Below, piece after piece: positions 9,892-16,039 of a stretch of DNA of 17,644 bases. The stretch spans positions 1 through 17,644 of the forward strand of contig JAWWBN010000056.1 of assembly GCA_033720955.1 (NCBI GenBank), written 5' to 3'. Below the pieces are notes generated by a model that was given only the letters and a program-made list of their open reading frames with translations, was not told the DNA's origin and searched no databases. Origin of the DNA: JAWWBN01 sp033720955 (GTDB lineage Bacteria > Acidobacteriota > Thermoanaerobaculia > Multivoradales > JAHEKO01). How positions within the stretch are numbered: position 1 is the stretch's first letter; the number at the start of each line of letters is the position of its first letter. The translations under genes and the position numbers were made by a program.

Positions 9892-10299
9892 ATGGGCAAC
9901 CTCGACATCAACTGGTGGGCCGTGCTCTCGGCGGCGGTGGCCAACTTCGTGATCGGCGGCATCTGGTACTCGCCGGCCCTCTTCGGCAAGATCTGGATGA
10001 GGGCCAACGGGTTCACCGAGGCCGACCTGAAGGGCGGCTCTGCGGCCAGGATCTTCGGCTTCGCCTTCCTGTTCTGCCTGGCGATGGCCGCCAACCTGGC
10101 GGCCTTCCTCTCCGGCCCGGAGACCACCTTCGCCTTCGCCGTGGCCGCCGGGGTCGCCGCCGGCCTGGGCTGGGCGGCGCTGGGGCTGGCCGTGGTGGCG
10201 CTCTTCGAGCGCCGGAGCTGGAGCTACATCCTGGTCAACGGTGGCTACCTCACCGTGGCCTTCGCGGCCATGGGCGCGATCCTGGGCGCCTGGAGGTGA
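9892..10299 (+). CDS. DUF1761 family integral membrane protein
   Basis: 135 residues with four predicted membrane helices (about 8-28, 52-70, 80-102 and 112-132). The opening NWWAVLSAAVANFVIGGIWYSPALFGKIWM is the conserved start of DUF1761 proteins, including the GxxWYSPxLFGxxWM motif between helices one and two. The ATG at 9892 is supported by AGGAGG at 9879-9884 with seven bases of spacing. The biochemical role of DUF1761 is unknown. The gene lies 97 bp after a DUF6597-type AraC regulator on the same strand, so it may be its regulated output. It converges with the GGDEF-EAL gene. Confidence 0.9.
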   Translation: MGNLDINWWAVLSAAVANFVIGGIWYSPALFGKIWMRANGFTEADLKGGSAARIFGFAFLFCLAMAANLAAFLSGPETTFAFAVAAGVAAGLGWAALGLAVVALFERRSWSYILVNGGYLTVAFAAMGAILGAWR

Positions 10300-10310
10300 C
10301 CGGGGCGGGC

Positions 10311-10326
10311 GGGGAGCCGGTTCCCC
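10311..10326. terminator. Possible bidirectional hairpin between convergent genes
   Basis: GGGGA (10311-10315) and TCCCC (10322-10326) form a 5-bp GC-rich hairpin in the 37 bp between the convergent DUF1761 and GGDEF-EAL stop codons. No T-run follows on either strand, so termination function is inferred from position only. Confidence 0.35.
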
Positions 10327-10336
10327 ACGCCTCGCG

Positions 10337-12421
10337 CTAGCGCCAGCTCGGCCGGCGGGCGATCAGCTCCCGCGCCGCGTCCTGCTCCATGGGCCGGGAG
10401 AAGTAGAAGCCCTTCCCGTACTCGCAGTCCAGGCCCCGCAGGTGGGCGAGCTGGGCGCGGGTCTCCAGGCCCTCGACGTCCACCTCCATCCCCAGGTTGC
10501 GGGCGAGCGAGACGATGGTCCCCAGGACCCGGGGCGGCTCGCGCTCGTCGGCCAGCCGGCTCACCAGGGACCGGTCGATCTCCAGGCTCTGCGCCGGCAG
10601 GCTGTCCAGGAAGGCCAGCGAGATGCGGCCGGTGCCGAAGTCGTCGATGTGGAGCCGCACCCCCAGGTCGTGCACCCGGCGCAGCCGCTCCACCGTGGGG
10701 GTGGTGCTCTGGCCGATGGCGCTCTCGGACATCTCGAGGCCGAGCAGCCGCGGATCGAGCCCCGTCTGGTGCAGGATCTCGTCCAGCCGGCCCACCAGCT
10801 CCGGGTGCGAGAACTGCCCCTGGGAGAGGTTGACTCGCATGGTGAGGCCTCCGGCGCCCGGAAGCTGGCGCTGCCAGGTGGCCATCTGGCCGCATGCCTC
10901 CCGCAGCACCGCCCAGCCCAGGGGGACCGAGAGCCCGGTCTCCTCGGCGATGGAGATGAACTCGCCAGGGGGCAGGAGCCCGCGCTGTGGGTGGCGCCAG
11001 CGCACCAGCGCCTCGAAGCCCGACAGCCGGCCCGCCTTCAGGTCCACGATGGGCTGGTAGTGCAGCTCGAGCTCGCCCTCTCGGATCCCCCGCGACAGCT
11101 CGGTCTCCATGCGCAGGAACTCCACCGCCCGGCGGTGCATCTCCTCGTCGAAGATGGCATGACGGGCGCGGCCCATGTTCTTGGCCCGGTACATCGCGGT
11201 GTCGGCATCGCGCAGCAGCTCCTGCGGACGCTCGTCGGCGCGCGAGCTCAGCGCGATCCCCACCGAGGTGCTGGTGAGGACGGTGTGCTCGTCCAGGTGG
11301 AAGGGCCGCCGCAGCTCCTCGTGGATGCGCTCGGCGATGCGGGTCGCGTCGCTCGGCTCGCGCACGCTGTGGGCCAGGATGGCGAACTCGTCGCCGCCCA
11401 GGCGCGCCACCGTGTCGCCCGGCCGCAGTAGGGTCTGGAGCCGCAGCGCCACCGCCGCCAGCAGACGATCGCCGACGGCGTGGCCCAGGTTGTCGTTGAC
11501 CATCTTGAAGCGGTCGAGGTCGAGAAAGAAGAGGGCGAAGCCGACCTCGGCCTGGCGCCGGGCCTGAGCCAGCGCCACCGCCAGGCGGTCCATCAGCAGC
11601 GCCGAGTTGGCGATGCCGGTGAGGCCGTCGTGCATGGCGTCGTGGAGGAGCAGCTCCTCCTTGAGCTTGCGCGAGTTCACGTCGCGCAGCGAGCCGACCA
11701 GCCGCTCGACGGCGCCGTTGGCATCCCGCTCCGCGGTGCCGTAGCAGGCCATCCAGCGGTAGCGGCCGCGGGCGTCGCGGATTCGGTGCTCGTTGTCCAG
11801 ACGCTCCACGCGACGGTTGAGGTAGGCGCTGATCTCGCGCTTGAGCAGGTCGAGGTCCGAGGGGTGGACCCGCCCCAGCCACTCGTCCACCCCCTCGCCG
11901 ACCTCGTCGAGCCCGAATCCCAGGAGTCCCTTCCACTCCGGCGAATACAGCACCCGGTCGTCGCGCAGGTTCCACTCCCAGATCGCCTGGCCGGCGCTGC
12001 GGACCGCCAGCCGGTACCGGCGCAGCTCGCCGGCGGTGGCCCATTCGCGCCTCTGCCGCTCGATGGCCGAGGCGAGCGCCGCCATCGCCGCGGCCTCGCT
12101 CCCCTCGCGGATCGCCAGCACTCCCTGCGCCCCCGCCCGCACGGCCCGCTCCGCCGCCTCGGGGGTCTCCTCCCCGAGCACCAGCGCGGGCAGCGACGGG
12201 AAGCGACGCAGCAGCGCTGCCAGCCTCTCGCCCTCCTCGGAGAGCTCCTCCACCAGGAGCAGGTCGATGCCCCCCGCCGCCAGCCGCTCGGCCGCCGCCT
12301 CCCACGAGCCGGCCTCCTCGACAGCGGGCGAAGCTCCGTCCGCTCCCAGCCGGCTCGCGAGCCGGCGGGCGGTGCCCGGCCGCGCCGAGACGACCAGCAG
12401 CGCGAGGCTCTCGTCGCTCAC
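10337..12421 (-). CDS. Cytoplasmic REC-like/PAS/GGDEF/EAL cyclic-di-GMP protein
   Basis: 694 residues from a GTG at 12421-12419, chosen because GGAGGT lies four to five bases upstream. A TTG at 12526 would add 35 low-complexity residues and has only a poor site. Order: degenerate receiver-like domain (about 1-115), PAS/PAC (about 130-250, WEWNLRDDRVLYSPEW and RYRWM), GGDEF, EAL. The GGDEF motif is intact (342-346), and an RxxD inhibitory site (Arg333, Asp336) sits five residues before it, so feedback-regulated cyclic-di-GMP synthesis is expected. The EAL motif (470-472), VNLS, ESAI, DDFGTG (593-594) and VEGLET are present. However, the Lys of the usual KID motif is Glu614 (LEIDRS) and the usual Gln of GQG is Lys670 (YGKGF), so phosphodiesterase activity is doubtful. 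There are no membrane helices. It is divergent from a TetR gene. Confidence 0.93.
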   Translation of the reverse strand: MSDESLALLVVSARPGTARRLASRLGADGASPAVEEAGSWEAAAERLAAGGIDLLLVEELSEEGERLAALLRRFPSLPALVLGEETPEAAERAVRAGAQGVLAIREGSEAAAMAALASAIERQRREWATAGELRRYRLAVRSAGQAIWEWNLRDDRVLYSPEWKGLLGFGLDEVGEGVDEWLGRVHPSDLDLLKREISAYLNRRVERLDNEHRIRDARGRYRWMACYGTAERDANGAVERLVGSLRDVNSRKLKEELLLHDAMHDGLTGIANSALLMDRLAVALAQARRQAEVGFALFFLDLDRFKMVNDNLGHAVGDRLLAAVALRLQTLLRPGDTVARLGGDEFAILAHSVREPSDATRIAERIHEELRRPFHLDEHTVLTSTSVGIALSSRADERPQELLRDADTAMYRAKNMGRARHAIFDEEMHRRAVEFLRMETELSRGIREGELELHYQPIVDLKAGRLSGFEALVRWRHPQRGLLPPGEFISIAEETGLSVPLGWAVLREACGQMATWQRQLPGAGGLTMRVNLSQGQFSHPELVGRLDEILHQTGLDPRLLGLEMSESAIGQSTTPTVERLRRVHDLGVRLHIDDFGTGRISLAFLDSLPAQSLEIDRSLVSRLADEREPPRVLGTIVSLARNLGMEVDVEGLETRAQLAHLRGLDCEYGKGFYFSRPMEQDAARELIARRPSWR

Positions 12422-12666
12422 GCCGACCTCCGGCGCAGAGGCCAACGCCAACCGCGCGGGGGCCACCCTTGCGGATCGAGTCGATGGACGTGCGGCATCG
12501 CGTGCGGATTCCCCGGTCTCCGACAAGGCGCCTGATAATAGCCCATGTAACGGTCTACGTGGCTAGATAAATAGTTATGTCTCAATTACTTACGGCGAGG
12601 CCCTTGCGCCCGTGGGGGTGCTTCGGGGAAGCTAGGGGGGCGTCCTCCTCCGCGCCCGAGACCGTC
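12422..12666. promoter_or_regulatory. AT-rich divergent regulatory island, GGDEF-EAL / TetR
   Basis: The 245 bp between the two chosen starts include 12530-12600, which is strikingly AT-rich against the GC-rich background. On the minus strand TATTAT (12535-12540) is a good -10 hexamer for the GGDEF-EAL gene, although no clear -35 is seen. An imperfect palindrome, CATGTA (12544-12549) N6 TACGTG (12556-12561), has five of six arm matches and lies just upstream of that -10, a plausible TetR operator. A second perfect element, GCTTC (12620-12624) GGG GAAGC (12628-12632), sits 35 bp before the TetR start. Confidence 0.45.
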
Positions 12667-13239
12667 ATGCCCAGAGTCCCCGCCGCCTATCTCGAAGCCC
12701 GGCGGCGCGGCATCCTCAAAGCGGCGCAGCGCTGCTTCGTGCGCGGCGGTCTCCACGCCACCACCACCCGTGAGATCTGCCGCGCCGCGAACCTGAGCCC
12801 CGGAGCCGTCTACCGCTACTTCGACAGCAAGCAGGCGATCATCGAGGAGCTGGCGCGGGAGAGCCGCGAGCGCATGTCGAGCTTCGTCTCCTCCCTGGAC
12901 CTCGAGGACGGGGGCCACCCGGTGGAGGCCCTGCTGGGCGCCCTGGACCGACCGGAGGCGGCGGAGTGGATCCGCCTCGACGCCGCGCTCTGGGCGGAGG
13001 CGGTGCGCACCGAGGAGACCGGCCGTCTCTTCCGCGACGCCGCTCACGAGGTCGCCGCCGAGCTGGCCCGCCGGGTGCGCCTGGAGCAGGATCGCGGCCG
13101 CCTCGACCCCGCCCTCGACGCCGCGGCCTTCGGCCGTCTGCTGCTGGCGCTGTTCGACGGACTGGCGCTGCAGAAGGCGATCGACTCCGAGATCGACTCC
13201 CGCGGCGTCGCGCGCGCCCTGATCGACCGGCTCGGCTGA
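12667..13239 (+). CDS. TetR-family transcriptional regulator (BetI-like C-terminal type)
   Basis: 190 residues from the ATG at 12667. The ORF is open back to an ATG at 12577, but those 30 residues are not TetR-like, whereas MPRVPAAYLEARRRGILKAAQRCF is a normal family start. The helix-turn-helix covers about residues 15-60: GGLHATTTREICRAANLSPGAVYRYFDSKQAI, with the hallmark YRYFxSK. The ligand-binding domain contains WIRLDAALWAEA and LLLALFDGLALQKAI, resembling TetR_C_6/BetI-type domains. The Shine-Dalgarno site is weak. It is divergent from the GGDEF-EAL gene across an AT-rich region with palindromes, so it probably represses itself and may link an unknown small ligand to cyclic-di-GMP signalling. 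The ligand is not predictable. Confidence 0.92.
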   Translation: MPRVPAAYLEARRRGILKAAQRCFVRGGLHATTTREICRAANLSPGAVYRYFDSKQAIIEELARESRERMSSFVSSLDLEDGGHPVEALLGALDRPEAAEWIRLDAALWAEAVRTEETGRLFRDAAHEVAAELARRVRLEQDRGRLDPALDAAAFGRLLLALFDGLALQKAIDSEIDSRGVARALIDRLG

Positions 13240-13253
13240 GCGGAGTCGGAGAC

Positions 13254-13266
13254 GCCCCGGCGGGGC
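13254..13266. terminator. Possible short hairpin between convergent genes
   Basis: GCCCC (13254-13258), GGC and GGGGC (13262-13266) form a 5-bp GC hairpin within the 37 bp between the convergent TetR and MBL-fold genes. There is no T-run, so a bidirectional terminator role is only suggested by location. Confidence 0.3.
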
Positions 13267-13276
13267 CGCGACGCCG

Positions 13277-14778
13277 TCAGGGCTTGTCGGGCCGCGCCTT
13301 GAAGGCGTGGATCACCCAGCCCTCCGCCGAATCGGTCTGGGTGGCGCAGAGAACCAGCTCCCCGTTCGTGCGCACTTGACCAGGCCGTACTGCACCCGGT
13401 GGAGCATCCGCAGGTCGTCGAGGCTGCGCTCCTCGCTCTTCCGGGTCCACACCCCCTCGAAGCGGGTGTAGGAGAGCGAGGTCCTGGTGCCACTGGCCTC
13501 GTTGGCCGCCTGTTCGGTCCCTCAGCCCCGGGTCCGAGCCCGAGTAGCGGCGCCGAAAGAGGGCGCCGCTCAACGGGCCGGCGGCGGACGGGTAGCTCGA
13601 GAAGGCGAGTACCTTGGCGATCCCCAGCGAGACGCCGCGCTCGACCTCCGTCGAGTAGATCAGCGGCGTGATCAGCCGGTCCCCGTCCGCGCTGGTCTCC
13701 ACGTGACCTGTGGTCGCGCTCGCCCCCACCACCTCCGGCCGGGGATGCCCGTAGCCCTCGGAGTCGCCCGACGAGATCACCGTGGCGCCCGCCTTGAGCT
13801 CGGAGAGAAAGCGGTAGGAGATGTCGTGGCTCCCGTGGTGGCACGCCTTGGCCAGGTCGCAGCGCAGCTCCGTCTCGTGGTCGGCGTAGCCGCGCAGCAG
13901 GTAGTGCATGCTGTTCTTGTTCAGGTCCCCGGTCAGCAGGATCTGCGCGTTGCCGTAGTCGATCCGCAGCAGCACGCTGTGGCCGTTGGTGTTCTGCGAG
14001 GTGGACTCGAAGTCGGGCAGGGCCGGGCCGTCGGGACCCGCCAGGGTCAGCGGCGCGAGCACACGGACGCGGGCGGCGCCGTTCTCCCACCCCGGCACGT
14101 GGACCGGGCTGTCGACGGCCCCGAACGGCACCCCCAGCCGGCGGATCTTGCGGGTTCCCAGGTCGTGGCACCGCTGGAAGAGCCTCTGCCGAGCTCGGCG
14201 CGGACGCCCGCCGAGCGCGACACCAGGTCGTCCAGGCCGCCGTAGTGGTCCTTGCCGCAATGTGACGCGACGATCGCGTCGAGCCGGACGTCCAGCTCGC
14301 CGTAGTCGACGAAGAACTTCCAGTCCACCAGGTCGGCCGCGTTCTTGCCCGACTGCTGGTGCGAGCGCGGCAGACCGCCGTCGATCAGCATGTGACGGCC
14401 GTCGGGGAAGCGGGTCAGAACGCCGTCGCCCTGCCCCACGTCGGGAGCCACGAAGGCGTGTGCAGCCACCGCCGAATGGGGGACCCAGCCGTCGATCTGC
14501 GAGCCGCCCACCGAGGCGACGACCCGGGTCCCCTGGCCGGCGAAGAAGTCGAAGCCGGGCAGCTCGACCGGCGTGCCCCAGGGGAGGGTGCCGATCACCG
14601 AAGAGCCGCTCTCCGTCTGCCGCACCTCCACCTCGAGCGCGGCCCGAAAGTCCCGCATCGCCCGCCGCCCGGCGGTCTTGCTGGCGGCGGAGTCGCCACC
14701 GCCGCTCCTGGATTCGTCGAACGCCTCCCAGTAGACGTTCTCGTTGCCGCGCCAGTCGCGGATCCAGCCTCTGGTCAT
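13277..14778 (-). pseudogene. SH3-like plus ComEC-type metallo-beta-lactamase-fold hydrolase, frameshifted
   Basis: The protein would be about 500 residues. The ATG at 14778-14776 follows a good GAGGAGG. Residues about 45-110 look like a bacterial SH3 domain (VRQTESGSSVIGTLPWGTPV...GWVPHSAV). A metallo-beta-lactamase fold of the ComEC/Rec2 type follows: DVGQGDGVL, LIDGG, and SHCGKDHYGG (Ser172-Gly181). After a frame change come LLTGDLNKNSMHYLL, CHHGSHD (13826-13840) and GDSEGYGHPRP. Continuous coding needs three one-base corrections: a missing base near 14183-14196, an extra base near 13498-13513 and a missing base near 13371-13382. With them the C-terminus reads SLSYTRFEGVWTRKSEERSL, then VRTNGELVLCATQTDSAEGW and the TGA at 13277-13279. 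These are either recent pseudogene lesions or local sequencing errors; no in-frame stop has accumulated. Without correction the first frame stops at 14047. The substrate is unknown. Confidence 0.75.
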
Positions 14779-14855
14779 CGCGTCCTCCTCGGATCGACGG
14801 GGTTCTCGCCGAATTGTGCCAGACGCGCCGGCCGGAGCACCCGAGAGCGACTCCC

Positions 14856-14884
14856 TTGACTTCCACCGCGCGGCTCGTTCAGAC
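14856..14884 (+). promoter_or_regulatory. Candidate promoter of the TetR-oxidoreductase operon
   Basis: TTGACT (14856-14861) matches five of six -35 bases. The best-placed -10 is weak (CAGACT, 14880-14885, 18-bp spacer). Transcription would then begin close to the ATG at 14892. No Shine-Dalgarno site precedes that ATG, consistent with a leaderless or near-leaderless mRNA. Confidence 0.4.
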
Positions 14885-14900
14885 TTGAACGATGGTTCAA
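14885..14900. promoter_or_regulatory. Perfect palindromic TetR operator overlapping the start codon
   Basis: TTGAAC (14885-14890), a four-base centre GATG (14891-14894) and GTTCAA (14895-14900) form a perfect 6+6 dyad, the size and style of a TetR-family binding site. It covers the ATG at 14892 and the predicted transcription start, so bound regulator would block its own transcription. Confidence 0.7.
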
Positions 14901-15497
14901 ACCACCGCCGCCGAATCGGAGCGCACCGTCGCCCGCAAGCGGGCGATCCTCGAGGGCGCGTCGCAGGTCTTCCGACGTCGCGGCCTCGCCGCCACCGGCA
15001 TGCGCGACATCGCCGCCGAGCTGGGGATGCACGTGGGCAACCTCTACTACTACTTCGAGAACAAGCAGGCGCTGCTGGCCTTCTGCCAGCTCGACACCCT
15101 GGCCAGCCTGGAGGAGCTGGCGGCCTCGGTCGAGGCGGCGCCCCGGTCCGCCGGCGAGAAGCTCCGCCGGCTCATCGTGGGGCACGTGGAGCGGCTCAAC
15201 GAGCGCACCCCCGGGTCGCTGGCCCACCTCGAGGTCGAGGCTCTCGAGGAGCCGTGGCGATCGGAGGTCCAGCGCCGGCGCGACGCCTACGAGGAGGTGT
15301 TCCGCACCCTCATCCGCGACGGGATCGCCGCCGGCGAGTTCAGGGAGGTCGATCCTGCGGTGGCCGCCCTCGGCGTCCTCGGCGCCCTCAACTGGACGGT
15401 GAAATGGTTCCGGCCCGGCGGCCGGCGGCGGGCGGCGCAAATCGGCGAGGAGTTCGCCGACCTGCTTCTGAACGGCCTCACCGGGGGGCCCCGGTGA
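14892..15497 (+). CDS. TetR-family repressor heading the molybdenum oxidoreductase operon
   Basis: 201 residues. The helix-turn-helix spans about residues 15-62: KRAILEGASQVFRRRGLAATGMRDIAAELGMHVGNLYYYFENKQALL, with the hallmark YYYFxNK. The rest is a ligand-binding domain of the TetR_C_33/FadR-like kind (EKLRRLIVGHVERLNERTPG, LGVLGALNWTVKWFRPGG), resembling TetR members linked to acyl-CoA or aromatic catabolism. The ATG at 14892 lies inside a perfect palindrome and has no Shine-Dalgarno site. The next start at 15494 overlaps its stop as GTGA, so it is the first gene of the oxidoreductase operon and probably autoregulates it. An aromatic acyl-CoA such as 4-hydroxybenzoyl-CoA is a guess for the inducer, based only on the downstream genes. 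Confidence 0.93.
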   Translation: MVQTTAAESERTVARKRAILEGASQVFRRRGLAATGMRDIAAELGMHVGNLYYYFENKQALLAFCQLDTLASLEELAASVEAAPRSAGEKLRRLIVGHVERLNERTPGSLAHLEVEALEEPWRSEVQRRRDAYEEVFRTLIRDGIAAGEFREVDPAVAALGVLGALNWTVKWFRPGGRRRAAQIGEEFADLLLNGLTGGPR

Positions 15498-16039
15498 CCA
15501 CCGACCACACCACCCTGACCCTCACCATCAACGGCGAGCGGACGCCGGTGGTCTTCCCCACCCATCACACCCTGCTCGAGGTGCTCCGCGAGCGCTGCGG
15601 CCTCACCGGCACCAAGCACGGCTGCGAGCTCGGCGAGTGCGGCACCTGCGCCGTCCTCGTGGACGGCAGGCCGGTGCTCTCCTGCCTGGTCCTGGCCGCC
15701 GAGCTCGAGGGCCGGGCGATCGAGACCGTCGAGGGGATGCAGCGCGGCGCCGCCCTCCACCCGCTGCAGGAGGCCTTCGCCGACCTGGGGGCGGCGCAGT
15801 GCGGCTACTGCACCCCCGGCATCCTGCTCACCGCCCGCGCCCTCCTCGACGAGAACCCCAGCCCGCGCCGCGACGAGATCGAGCAGGCCCTGGCCGGGAA
15901 TCTCTGCCGCTGCACCGGCTACCACAAGATCGTGGAGGCGATCGAGGGCGCCGCGGCGATCGAGCGGGGCGAAGAGTGGACGCCGCCGCGCGAGATGCTC
16001 TACGGGGCGCCGGTCCCCGGGGAGGGGAGCGATGGCTGA
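15494..16039 (+). CDS. [2Fe-2S] small subunit of xanthine dehydrogenase family enzyme (4-hydroxybenzoyl-CoA reductase gamma-like)
   Basis: 181 residues with both iron-sulfur domains of the CoxS/HcrC type. The plant-ferredoxin-like N-terminal domain has Cys44, Cys49, Cys52 and Cys64 (GCELGECGTCAVLVDG...LSC). The helical C-terminal domain has Cys103, Cys106, Cys138 and Cys140 (QCGYCTPG and NLCRCTGYHKI). It passes electrons from the molybdenum site of the large subunit toward an external or flavin acceptor. The length is slightly above the usual 155-170 because of a C-terminal tail (GEEWTPPREMLYGAPVPGEG). The GTG at 15494 overlaps the TetR stop by four bases, and the large subunit starts at 16032 inside its last codons, so the three genes are tightly coupled. 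The LTLTINGERTPV start fits the family. Confidence 0.96.
   Translation: MTTDHTTLTLTINGERTPVVFPTHHTLLEVLRERCGLTGTKHGCELGECGTCAVLVDGRPVLSCLVLAAELEGRAIETVEGMQRGAALHPLQEAFADLGAAQCGYCTPGILLTARALLDENPSPRRDEIEQALAGNLCRCTGYHKIVEAIEGAAAIERGEEWTPPREMLYGAPVPGEGSDG

Noticed and set aside
10241..11431. Plus-strand ORFs opposite the GGDEF-EAL gene
   Set aside because: They are antisense shadows of a gene with clear GGDEF and EAL motifs.
12422..12526. TTG at 12526 as start of the GGDEF-EAL protein
   Set aside because: The extra 35 residues are Ala/Arg/Ser-rich without domain content and the TTG has a poor ribosome site; the GTG at 12421 has GGAGGT at proper spacing.
12577..12666. Upstream ATG (12577) for the first TetR gene
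   Set aside because: The extra 30 residues are not TetR-like and overlap the AT-rich promoter region.
14744..15493. N-terminal extension of the iron-sulfur small-subunit frame
   Set aside because: It overlaps the intact TetR gene in another frame; the family sequence starts at 15494.
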